Origin: Phytopythium helicoides
Taxonomy: Eukaryota; Oomycota; Peronosporomycetes; Pythiales; Pythiaceae
Assembly (NCBI GenBank): GCA_024867545.1
Contig: JANFNE010000012.1
Span: forward strand, 1,116,001-1,180,000
Length of the DNA stretch: 64,000 nt
Direction: 5' to 3'
Shown here: in pieces, positions 48,303 to 56,977 of the stretch
How the letters are laid out: each line of letters starts with the position of its first letter
Numbering within the stretch: position 1 is the stretch's first letter
Notes under the pieces: generated by a model
Told to the model about the DNA's origin: nothing
The model's input: only the letters and a program-made list of their open reading frames with translations
Databases searched by the model: none
Position numbers and translations under genes: made by a program

Positions 48303-48948
48303 TTTAGCGTCGTCGTCGAGATTCGGATTTGCCTAAACTGGACGTTCAGTGCAACGGCAGCAATATTTGTGGCGCGGGATTCTCGGTGAAGTCGTCGCCT
48401 GAGCTATCCTCTTGAATCGTCGTGACGTTCAAAGTGCTCTGGTGAAGTGTTGGATTTTGCAGCCCAGAGGAGGATTCATGTAGAAGGGATGATTTCCCAC
48501 CAGCCCACGTGTCAAACGCGCGTTCGACCCCCGGCAGGTCCTCGGGAGTGCCTCCGCGTGAGTGCACCGTGCTCGAGCCAACTGGGTGACCCTCAGCCAA
48601 TCCATAGGTCTTTCGGGTGATTACACCGGTGTCGATGCTTGATTGTAGAGACTCTGCGGCTTCAACATGTGTTGCGGAGGAATTGGCAGCGTCGTGGCAG
48701 AATGACCAGCAGCCAGCGGGCAGCTCTTTCTCTTCCTCCCGTTGCACACACGCAACCGCGCAAATAGTCGACGAGGACTGATCATTGGAGACTGTAAACA
48801 TATTTGTACGTACACCAGGCAAATCGGCGAGCACACGCGTACAGACGGTCCACAGCAATATCTGCGAGCGTGGACCTCCGACACTGGACAAAGGACAGAT
48901 TGCGCCTGCAACTTTGCTGCATTGCCTCACTTTCAGACTTGCACCAAA

Positions 48949-48956
48949 AGTGATAC
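48949..48956 (-). promoter_or_regulatory. GTATCACT element (reverse) upstream of A13
   Basis: AGTGATAC on the plus strand, 11 bp before the A13 ATG, an unusually short distance. Confidence 0.4.
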
Positions 48957-48967
48957 CAACCCTTACC

Positions 48968-50245
48968 ATGCAGGTCGACGAGACACTGGCGTCCGTGCAC
49001 GCCTTCCTGGACGCGTTTGATGTCCATGAAGCAGTTGATAATGAGTGCAAGGTCCATCCCCAGGAGTCTGTGACGTTCCGACGGCGCTCGCCTCCTATTC
49101 GCGACACTAGCACCTCCAGTGACGACAGTTCCAATCAAGAGACGCTCGACTGGCGAGCAGCCGGCTACTCGACACTGCTGCAGCGACGCAAGCGCTCGGA
49201 GATCGTGGCACTTCGTGAGGCGTCGAAGGAACTGGAAGAAAGGCTACTGATGCTGTATCAAGCTGCTGCAAGCGGAGGAGAAGGCGCGGCGAAGACTGGT
49301 GGAGAAGAGAAGACGTGGGTAGATTTGGAGGAGAACGCTGCCAGGGAGCTGAGGGCGAGGCGCAGAGCAGAACTGGCCAACAAACAGCTGAAGGCGAGAC
49401 TGGAACGACAGGCACAGCTGCGGGAGGACATTGGGAAGCTCATTGACAAACACCATAGGCAGGAGAGCGCCGATGCGGGGAGCAATATTCTTGGTGACTT
49501 GAGTGTGCCATTCACGACGACTGTATCGCTGCCGGTGACTGTGTGGAGAGGGTCAAGAGCTGCGTCTGACGGGACCGAGATGTTGCAGTCCATGTACGAG
49601 CAGATCGACGCGGTGTGTGGCTCCTGCGACTCCGGGAAGTTGGCGTCGTGCAGCATTCAGACCGCTTCACGGGAAGATTGCACCGAGATTCGGACGATCA
49701 CGCCGTCCAATTGCAGTGTAGAGGATGCCGTGAAACTTCATTGGCAGAAGGCCCCCAACAAACGGTACAAGTTGAGGGGCTTCAAGCTGCTTGAGGAGTT
49801 CAGTCCCGACGGGAACTCGTACATGAAGGAGATGCGATTGCCAATCCCCATACGAGCGCGGAATGGCAGTGGGCATACACGCGAGCAGCTTGCAAGACAT
49901 GAAGGCTCCAATTCGGAGATGGCCGAGGTGGAGTTACATTTGCGCCATCAAGCACGTCGAATTCGAGAGACTTCGACTGGTCGCGTTGTTATTGTCCGAC
50001 AAGCGATCGTGCGCGTGCCGGCAGTCTCCTCGGATGTGCTCATTCGCGAGTTTATGTGGACGCGGGTCACTCCGACTGGCAACGGCTCCTTGACGCAGCT
50101 GTGCTATCGGGTTATGGGCGAGGAGACTGCATCGGAGGAGGTCAAGGAGATGCAATCTAGCATCATTCATTCGCTTCTACTTCAAACGCGGCAGAATCAC
50201 GCGAGGCTGCAGAACTGGTTACTTGATGCGACTTTCGCTTCGTAA
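48968..50245 (+). CDS. A13: leucine-zipper START-like protein, A12-A14 subgroup
   Basis: This protein has 425 residues from ATG 48968 (MQVDETLASVHAFLDAFDV). SPPIRDTSTSSDDSSNQETL leads to DWRAAGYSTLLQRRKRSE (Tyr 67). From there through the coiled coils to FTTTVSLPVTVWRG and MLQSMYEQIDAVCG it is close to identical to A12 and A14. The C-terminal domain has CSIQTASREDCTEIRTITPSNC, FSPDGNSYMKEMRLPIPIRA, VELHLRHQARRIRE, REFMWTRVTP, LCYRVMGEET and RQNHARLQNWLLDATFAS. It is convergent with CNG-F, with 79 bp between the stops. Confidence 0.86.
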   Translation: MQVDETLASVHAFLDAFDVHEAVDNECKVHPQESVTFRRRSPPIRDTSTSSDDSSNQETLDWRAAGYSTLLQRRKRSEIVALREASKELEERLLMLYQAAASGGEGAAKTGGEEKTWVDLEENAARELRARRRAELANKQLKARLERQAQLREDIGKLIDKHHRQESADAGSNILGDLSVPFTTTVSLPVTVWRGSRAASDGTEMLQSMYEQIDAVCGSCDSGKLASCSIQTASREDCTEIRTITPSNCSVEDAVKLHWQKAPNKRYKLRGFKLLEEFSPDGNSYMKEMRLPIPIRARNGSGHTREQLARHEGSNSEMAEVELHLRHQARRIRETSTGRVVIVRQAIVRVPAVSSDVLIREFMWTRVTPTGNGSLTQLCYRVMGEETASEEVKEMQSSIIHSLLLQTRQNHARLQNWLLDATFAS

Positions 50246-50324
50246 GCGAGCAAGGCGCCTCTAATCACTTTGAATAAATTTTCTAGAAAGTCTCTGTAGA
50301 CACTATTATGGAAGGTGTTTGATT

Positions 50325-53300
50325 CTATCGATCATGTCGGTTTGGTTTTCGCGATGAAGATCCCTCCCTCAAGCACTGACGTCGCTGTTTCCAAAGCTGG
50401 TCAGCAAGAGTCGCCCATTTTGTATTGTTGGTACGCCTCATTTGGTCGGTGTTGTCCCGTGATAAACCTTGTCCACCCGAAGGGTTCGATAGGCGTCGAG
50501 TAAAGAGAAAACGCTGGTGACGAGGCCTCGAGCGAGGTGTTCCATCAACGGATATAGTGCGCCGAACAAGCGGAGCATCTTTCGGAACTATTGTTTGGGA
50601 CAGAACAGAACGATGGTTTGCAATTGAGATCGAAGCAATGGACGCTTCATGTGACTCCTCCAGAAATTGTGAGTTCAGGTTGGCAGCAGCATCAACACGA
50701 ACCAAACGATGGGCTAGGGGGCCATCCATACCCTCCGACTTCACAGAGGTCGAATATTTTCCCATCGACTGAACTGATGGCAAACGTTCATGTGACAAAC
50801 ATTGAGATGGAAGCACATCATGCAGAAAACTCGAGGGCGGCAGTACTTCTCGATGTGGAGTTGACTGCTCGCTGCTGCTCGTGTATCGCTTCCCTGAACT
50901 TGACGAGCTTGGTGATCGGTAATACTCACTCTGATGGGAGTGGGTGACCGACGGGTGGAGATGACAAGCCTCGGAATGTAAATTGCTAACGGTGCTCACG
51001 TACTTTGACGACCCGGATCTGAATATTTGCTGGTCCAATGAGCTATCGTGAGCGTCGATTTCTTCTTTCGAGGTTGTTGAGATATTCTCGCGAGTAGATT
51101 TACCGCATGCTACCTGATGTTCGTGCTGGGATCTTTCCAATCGTCCGACTGCCTCCGTCAAGGTTGTCAGCATGTCGAACATCTTCATGTATAGATCATG
51201 CGAATGATCCCGATCGGAATTATCCTCCAAATTCGGTGTCGACTTCATAGTAGTCTCACGAGTCACGTTAGGCGATTCTGCATTGCTCGAGACTTCAGTC
51301 ACCAGATTCTTGTCAAGTTGCTTGGAAGAAGTCGTCACATTTCGGTCGCTCACACCCACACCACCCCCTACACACTGGAAACCATACAGAATCGAGCTGT
51401 CTCGACGCTCCACATCCACTTTCGACACTATCATCTCAACAACCTCGCTCCGACTCAGCATGTCAATGGACACATGACCTCCACCATCATCATCACAACA
51501 TGACAGATCACGCCCATGAAGCTGTCGAAGTTCCCTTTGGCACAACTCTTCCCACTCACACGGGATCTCACCCTTATGGATGCAGTTCCCCACGATGCTC
51601 GTCAACACGCGCCGACGGTCCGCCGGATAACGACCGATGATCCGTTGGAACGACACGCGCTCCAGAACGCACATCTCGACAAACGAAATGGCTCGAACGC
51701 TGCTTGGCTGTCCGTAGTTCATCAGCAAGCTCATCTCACCGAAGGCTTGTCCGTGGCGAAGTGCAAGCACGCTCACTCTGTTGTCTACTTCCTCTTCTCC
51801 ATCGTCGTCGTCATTCTTTCCAACCGAGCTCTTCCCACTTCCGAAGCCACCACGGAGACCACGAACATCGACGTGCACTTTCGCTTCATGTTCGGTTAAG
51901 CCGACTCGAGACTGCCTTCGCTTTCCTAACACTTGTGCTCGACCTCGACTCGAGCTACCGTTCTCACACTCAAACAACATATCCGAAGGGGACCCATCCA
52001 CATTCGAGACCTCACACACGCCGCGATTGATCATGAACATCTCGTCGCAAATCTCACCCTCACGAACCACATAATCGTCCGGAAGATACACACGCACCAC
52101 CAACGCCAACACGATCTGCGCGATAAAATCGGGAGAACAGTCGATCCAGAATGGAATGTCGTTCACCAAACTCATGTACTTGTACAGTCCGACCTCAAGT
52201 CCGAGCGTGTGCGTGAGCTCTCGTTGGAACTTGACCAGGTCGCCGTCGAGCGACTCGTACTCGGCCCACACGTGTGCGTAGTACTGTTGGATGCGATCTC
52301 TCAGTCTCTCCGGTAACTCCATCTTGTCCATGGTGGCAAACACGCTCTCCATTTTGCGTTGGTAGTTGGTGGCGTTGGCGTTAAAGTTGGACACGAGCAT
52401 GGCGACGTTACCGAAGACGGTGGCGACGATGACGGATCCGAGGAGGATGACGAAGGTGGCGAATAGGTTTTGTCCCCAGTGGTCGGAGATGTTACCTTGT
52501 GCGTGGATGAGAGAGACGGCATAGAAGTAGTTGGCGATGTACTCTTCTCCGACTGTGCCTCTCGGTTCAAGAGCCGTGTCGTCGAGTATGTGCCAGAAGC
52601 ACGCCATGTAGTGTGCAATCACCAACACGAGCCACAGCAGTCGAGCGATGTTGAAGAGATGGGTGTATCTCGAGTAGCGTATCCATGTAGATAGTCGATT
52701 GGAGAGTTGGTTGTCACCCTCGCGAAATCTGTACCGAGTGAGTCTCATGACCATCAGTAGAGAGGTACCGACGGTAAACGCCTCCCCGCTCATCTCGTGA
52801 AGCACTGTCACTTTGATGAATTGAAGTGGCAGAGCGCTGATGAGATCAAAGAAGAACCATCCGCGCAGGTATCGTGTAGCAATTTGGCGCTTTACTACAA
52901 TTGGATCGAATCGCTGGATAGCATGCGCGTTGCTGTACATGATGAGGATATCCATCATGGCCAGAAGCTCGATCGCCCAGTCGATACAGAGCGTCATGGT
53001 CGATCCGGTTGGGTAGAATATAGGAGCAAAAGGGAGATAGAAGAGCTGGAAGTGCATCATACCAAGCATGATGCAGCCATGCAATATTCCGAGGAGGCTG
53101 ATTGGTGGTGTTGATTCTTCTAATGGCGTCGTTGTCACAGGCATAATCTTTCGGATACTTTTTTTCACCTTTCGGACAATCCGTCGGAGCGAGAATCCTG
53201 GAGTATTTGTGAAGCGCTTGTCGATGATGATGTTCTTGGAAGAGAGCTTGGATCGGCTACTTGAATTGAGTTGAACGTGACGAATTTTGAACCGCTGGAC

Positions 53301-53375
53301 CATCGCCTCGTACTTGGCCGCCTTTCGTTGCTGTTCGTTCATGCGTAAATCTGAGTTCTTTCGCCACAGGGACAT
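50325..53375 (-). CDS. CNG-F: cyclic-nucleotide-gated/HCN-like channel, full length
   Basis: This protein has 1016 residues from ATG 53375 (MSLWRKNSDLRMNEQQRKAA). N-terminus and S1-S2 match CNG-D (KSIRKIMPVTTTPLEES; MYSNAHAIQRF), and the pore is SLIHAQGNISDHWGQN near 292. The inserted CNBD loop has GKRRQSR where the others have GKRRRSR and SNVDGSPS where they have STVDASPS. The cassette FGEMSLLMNYGQPSSVRA is intact. The tail has GPLAHRLVRVDAAANLN and ends with ATLADQLWKQRRQCLRE. It is the intact counterpart of CNG-D and shows what the CNG-D stop removes. A14 lies upstream on the same strand. Confidence 0.92.
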   Translation of the reverse strand: MSLWRKNSDLRMNEQQRKAAKYEAMVQRFKIRHVQLNSSSRSKLSSKNIIIDKRFTNTPGFSLRRIVRKVKKSIRKIMPVTTTPLEESTPPISLLGILHGCIMLGMMHFQLFYLPFAPIFYPTGSTMTLCIDWAIELLAMMDILIMYSNAHAIQRFDPIVVKRQIATRYLRGWFFFDLISALPLQFIKVTVLHEMSGEAFTVGTSLLMVMRLTRYRFREGDNQLSNRLSTWIRYSRYTHLFNIARLLWLVLVIAHYMACFWHILDDTALEPRGTVGEEYIANYFYAVSLIHAQGNISDHWGQNLFATFVILLGSVIVATVFGNVAMLVSNFNANATNYQRKMESVFATMDKMELPERLRDRIQQYYAHVWAEYESLDGDLVKFQRELTHTLGLEVGLYKYMSLVNDIPFWIDCSPDFIAQIVLALVVRVYLPDDYVVREGEICDEMFMINRGVCEVSNVDGSPSDMLFECENGSSSRGRAQVLGKRRQSRVGLTEHEAKVHVDVRGLRGGFGSGKSSVGKNDDDDGEEEVDNRVSVLALRHGQAFGEMSLLMNYGQPSSVRAISFVEMCVLERVSFQRIIGRYPADRRRVLTSIVGNCIHKGEIPCEWEELCQRELRQLHGRDLSCCDDDGGGHVSIDMLSRSEVVEMIVSKVDVERRDSSILYGFQCVGGGVGVSDRNVTTSSKQLDKNLVTEVSSNAESPNVTRETTMKSTPNLEDNSDRDHSHDLYMKMFDMLTTLTEAVGRLERSQHEHQVACGKSTRENISTTSKEEIDAHDSSLDQQIFRSGSSKYVSTVSNLHSEACHLHPSVTHSHQSEYYRSPSSSSSGKRYTSSSEQSTPHREVLPPSSFLHDVLPSQCLSHERLPSVQSMGKYSTSVKSEGMDGPLAHRLVRVDAAANLNSQFLEESHEASIASISIANHRSVLSQTIVPKDAPLVRRTISVDGTPRSRPRHQRFLFTRRLSNPSGGQGLSRDNTDQMRRTNNTKWATLADQLWKQRRQCLREGSSSRKPNRHDR

Positions 53376-53928
53376 CGCAGCTGAATATTTTAGCGGAGCT
53401 GGTGTTGGCTAATATCGGGCTCCGAATGACGACCGCCTGAGCAACTTTGTTGTTGATGAAGTCTTGTTGAGTGGACTCGAGACTGAGGAATTTTGTTGAC
53501 GAAGTCAAGTACCATAAAAGGAATGGGTACGATAAGTGCGAGTGTTATTTTCAGCATCGTCGATCAGGCGAGGATCTTTGAATCGCGCTCGTTTTATTTG
53601 GGGAGAAGTTTGGAAATTACCAACGCAACGCTATTACTAAAGTTGATAAAAACAAACCAAAACACTATGTGAAGTGTGGTGGAACTTATTTGAGGAAGTG
53701 AATCCTACCATACTGTGCGATTGGGAGCTGAGCTTCAGCCGAACTCGTGCACATTTTTCATCAACTACATGTGAGGTGTTGAAGCACTATGGTACTTCGG
53801 AGCGGAGCGTCGTTGTAAACTTTTCATCTAAAGCAAGTGCACATTCAGCTTTGATCCGTAGGCTGTCCTCATAATAAACTCCCTTCTAGAACATTCAACA
53901 GAAGCCAGGATTAGCATAGAAACATTTC

Positions 53929-53979
53929 TTGCGATCGAGCACACATGTCCTGAAACTGACATGTTGTGCTCGATCGCAA
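53929..53979. repeat. Hairpin 1 of a tandem pair
   Basis: Perfect 15-bp outer arms TTGCGATCGAGCACA (53929-53943) and TGTGCTCGATCGCAA (53965-53979) enclose the core CATGTC-CTGAAACT-GACATG, with a single T bulge at 53964. The total stem is 21 bp with an 8-base loop. The core is repeated in hairpin 2, with different arms. Confidence 0.75.
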
Positions 53980-53990
53980 CGAATCTATGG

Positions 53991-54030
53991 TGAATTCTGT
54001 CATGTCCTGAAACCGACATGGCGGAATTCA
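53991..54030. repeat. Hairpin 2 of a tandem pair
   Basis: Outer arms TGAATTC (53991-53997) and GAATTCA (54024-54030), then TGT against GCG (all pairable as RNA with G-U), then the core CATGTC-CTGAAACC-GACATG. As RNA this is a 16-bp stem with an 8-base loop. The outer stem is unrelated in sequence to that of hairpin 1 but is still fully complementary. Confidence 0.75.
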
Positions 54031-54290
54031 TCATTGATGCCCAAGCCGAAATCCCGGCACAGGCCTCTTCAAGAACAAGCAAAACATGCGCTCAATGTTT
54101 TCGCTTCACACAAATAGCAGTCTCAAAAACTGATGGAATATTTTTTACTCACATGAACAGACAACGTGCTGAATGTTCAAGTGCTCTCGCAACCAACTTC
54201 ATGAAGCTTCATGCGGTTAAGTCATGCACTGAACCCTCGATCTTGTAGCATTCACTAACTTGTGGGTGAGTGGCTCCATATCGCACTTAG

Positions 54291-55604
54291 TCACAACTCA
54301 AAGGCAGCATCAAGTAACCAGTTCTGCAGCCTCGCGTGATTCTGCCGCGTTTGAAGTAGAAGCGAATGAATGATGCTAGATTGCATATCCTTGAGCTCCT
54401 CCGATGCAGTCTCCTCGCCCATAACCCGATAGCACAGCTGCGTCAAGGAGCCATTGCCAGTCGGAGTGACCCGCGTCCACATAAACTCGCGAATGAGCAC
54501 ATCCGAGGAGACTGCCGGTACGCGCACGATCGCTTGTCGGACAATAACAACGCGACCAGTCGAAGTCTCTCGAATTCGACGTGCTTGTTGGCGCAAATGT
54601 AACTCCACCTCGGCCATCTCCGAATTGGAGCCTTCATGTCTTGCAAGCTGCTCGCGTGTATGCCCTCTGCCGTTCCGCGCTCGTATGGGGATTGGCAATC
54701 GCATCTCCTTCACGTACGAGTTCCCGTCGGGACTGAACTCCTCAAGCAGCTTGAAGCCCCTCAACTTGTACTGTTTGTTGGGTGCCTTCTGCCAATGAAG
54801 TTTCACGGCATCCTCCACGGTGCAATTGGACGGCGTGATCGTCCGAATCTCGGTGCAATCTTCCCGTGAAACGGTCTGAATGCTGCACGACGTCAACTTC
54901 CCGGAGTCACAGGGACCACACACCGCGTCGATCTGCTCGTACATCGACTGCAGCATCTCGGTCCCGTCAGACGCAGCTCTTGACCCTCTCCACACAGTCA
55001 CCGGCAGCGATACAGTCGTCGTGAATGGCACACTCAAGTCACCAAGAATATTGCTCCCCGCATCGGCGCTCTCCTGCCTATGGTGTTTGTCAATGAGCTT
55101 CCCAATGTCCTCCCGCAGCTGTGCCTGTCGTTCCAGTCTCGCCTTCAGCTGTTTGTTGGCCAGTTCTGCTCTGCGCCTCGCCCTCAGCTCCCTGGCAGCG
55201 TTCTCCTCCAAATCTACCCACGTCTTCCCTTCTCCACCAGTCTTCGCCGCGCCTTCTCCTCCGCTTGCAACAGCTTGATACAGCATCAGTAGCCTTTCTT
55301 CCAGTTCCTTCGACGCCTCACGAAGTGCCACGATCTCCGAGCGCTTGCGTCGCTGCAGCAGTGTCGAGTAGCCGGCTGCTCGCCAGTCGAGCGTCTCTTG
55401 ATTGGAACTGTCGTCACTGGAGGTGCTAGTGTCGCGAATAGGAGACGAGCGCCGTCGGAAATTCGCCGACGGCTTGTACTCGCCGTTGGGCTGGACCATG
55501 AACTCGACCTTGAGTTCAATTTTTGGCTCAGCCTCGACTGCTTCGTCGACGTCAAACGCATCGAGGAAGGCGTGCACGGACGCCAGCATCTCATCCTCTT
55601 GCAT
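54291..55604 (-). CDS. A14: leucine-zipper START-like protein, A12-A14 subgroup
   Basis: This protein has 437 residues from ATG 55604 (MQEDEMLASVHAFLDAFDVDE). A real in-frame ATG at 55748 would add 48 unconserved residues. It has a 12-residue insertion before the Ser/Asp stretch relative to A12 and A13 (KIELKVEFMVQPNGEYKPSA), then DWRAAGYSTLLQRRKRSE (Tyr 79). The rest tracks A13: CSIQTVSREDCTEIRTITPSNC, FSPDGNSYVKEMRLPIPIRA, VELHLRQQARRIRE, REFMWTRVTP, RQNHARLQNWLLDAAFEL. No GTATYACT is evident upstream. CNG-F follows 915 bp downstream on the same strand. Confidence 0.86.
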   Translation of the reverse strand: MQEDEMLASVHAFLDAFDVDEAVEAEPKIELKVEFMVQPNGEYKPSANFRRRSSPIRDTSTSSDDSSNQETLDWRAAGYSTLLQRRKRSEIVALREASKELEERLLMLYQAVASGGEGAAKTGGEGKTWVDLEENAARELRARRRAELANKQLKARLERQAQLREDIGKLIDKHHRQESADAGSNILGDLSVPFTTTVSLPVTVWRGSRAASDGTEMLQSMYEQIDAVCGPCDSGKLTSCSIQTVSREDCTEIRTITPSNCTVEDAVKLHWQKAPNKQYKLRGFKLLEEFSPDGNSYVKEMRLPIPIRARNGRGHTREQLARHEGSNSEMAEVELHLRQQARRIRETSTGRVVIVRQAIVRVPAVSSDVLIREFMWTRVTPTGNGSLTQLCYRVMGEETASEELKDMQSSIIHSLLLQTRQNHARLQNWLLDAAFEL

Positions 55605-55828
55605 GGGACTGTTGGTCTCAATTGTGATGCAGCGGGAAGGAGCGGAAATGTAAGCTAGTCTTCTGTTGGCACACGATCGTAAGAGGGGGTCGCACAGGTT
55701 CCGATCAATGATATTAGTGCGGTGAGCGAGCTCCTCATCGATTTGCATGAAAGGCCGGGTCGCAGGTTTTGCGTGTGCAATGAGGCAGAGAAAGAGCTGG
55801 TTGAGCCCGCATTACTCGTCACTACACA

Positions 55829-56116
55829 ATGATACCACCTTACTACTTGCACGCCTTGTTCGTCGTGGAAAATCGTGAGGTTAGCTTAGACACCGAACGT
55901 CGACGAGAGATCGAAGCTCCGACACACATCAATTGCCTGGAGCACTCTGCCCGGGCACAGCCGATGTTCGCCGTCCCTTCGAAAGTGGTTGTGCTTCGCA
56001 ATGCACAACCGCTCGATGTAGACGCAAAGAGTGGGTATGACTCAGGGCACTGCCGCTTGCTGGCATGTACCACCGTGAGAGCAGCGTGTTGCATCAGGAT
56101 TCCTGGACGATCATAG
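55829..56116 (+). pseudogene. Relic related to the decayed gene near 48.2 kb
   Basis: AQPLDVDAKSGYDSGH (about 56000-56050) matches ARPLEVDSKSGADSGH of the 48.2-kb relic. In the next frame YHRESSVLHQDSWTIIAS (about 56065-56120) matches YHRQSSVLHHDSRTIIAL. The frame shift between the two blocks marks it as broken. The copy lies upstream of A14 in opposite orientation, so it was not simply carried along with the A gene. Confidence 0.4.
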
Positions 56117-56435
56117 CTAGTTGATTTATGCAGCGAGTTTCTGCAGGATTGCTGTCTTCGTGTCGCACGGGCGACACGAAGTAGCTTTCCGAATCGTCGG
56201 CATCAGCAAGTACATCAGTAGATGCCTTTGTCGTCGCAAGTTCGCTTGCCGCGACTGCCCTGTAGCCGAATGTCTCCGCCTCAACATCAAGTAGGAGCTG
56301 AAGTTGCCACACGCTACCAAGTCAGCTATCGGTAGGTCGGGTCTGTGGATCGAGGAGCCGCGAAAGCTATAAACATTCAAGCAGCGCTCAACGGCGGCGA
56401 TTTGAACGGGTTCTCCAGGGACTTTACCCGTATTC

Positions 56436-56837
56436 ATGTCTAACGAGGAGTATGAGGGCATGGTCGCAGGCATTCTCCAACTACAGCACATTGAGGAGCT
56501 CGTCACCAAGATCCCGGTCTAAAAAAAATGCGGCGAAAGCGTGCAACGCCTAGAGACGTACTTCAAGGACGACAAGACAGTGTGTCCGGAGGATTCTCTG
56601 TGCATCTGTCTGTCGGTGTGGCCTGGCGAGACAGTCTCCCGCGTCGTCTACTTTAGAGTCGATGTCGTTGGACAGGCATCGGCGCAGTTGAGATGGTACC
56701 AGGTTGGAGAACGCGGGAAAGCAAGAATGCGTCCTCGACCTTCATTGATTTCAGGCTTGCGGAGGAATCCCAATCTCGAGGAGAGTGTCCGGTCCACGCG
56801 GATGTTGCGTGGCACAGCCTTCGGACCTGATCAGTGA
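56436..56837 (+). pseudogene. Small unidentified gene interrupted by a TAA in a poly-A run
   Basis: ATG 56436 opens MSNEEYEGMVAGILQLQHIE, ELVTKIPV, then TAA (56520-56522) at the start of an 8-A run. The same frame then continues without a break as CGESVQRLETYFKDDKTVCP, EDSLCICLSVWPGETVSRVV, YFRVDVVG to a stop at 56837 (133 codons in all). The composition on both sides looks coding. I do not recognise the family. A nonsense change, or an indel pair in the A-run, would explain it. Confidence 0.4.
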
Positions 56838-56963
56838 TCAGAGATCACTACAGTACTCTTGGGGAAGACTCGTTTCTCGAGGAAGTCGTATGTACTGTAG
56901 CCATATGGATATCAAGGATAGGTCATGCATGTGAGCGCGGACTCCCATCACTGAACTGACCAC

Positions 56964-56977
56964 TTCATTTTTGCGCA
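56964..56977 (+). promoter_or_regulatory. Initiator-like sequence before A15
   Basis: TTCATTTTTGCGCA abuts the A15 ATG and resembles the oomycete initiator (TCATTYYNCA...). Similar TCAT-T-rich-TTGCG sequences precede A7 and A9. Confidence 0.4.

Larger units (their letters stand above)
53376..54290. other. Spacer of the A14>CNG-F module
   Basis: Besides the two hairpins at 53929-54030 this 915-bp stretch holds no gene I can support. The CNG-F promoter should lie in 53376-53700. Confidence 0.4.

Noticed and set aside
31702..52074. Repeated frames of 97-127 codons antisense to the channels (Ser/Pro/Thr-rich, seen four times)
   Set aside because: They recur only because the channel genes are near-identical; they track the CNBD codons in another frame.
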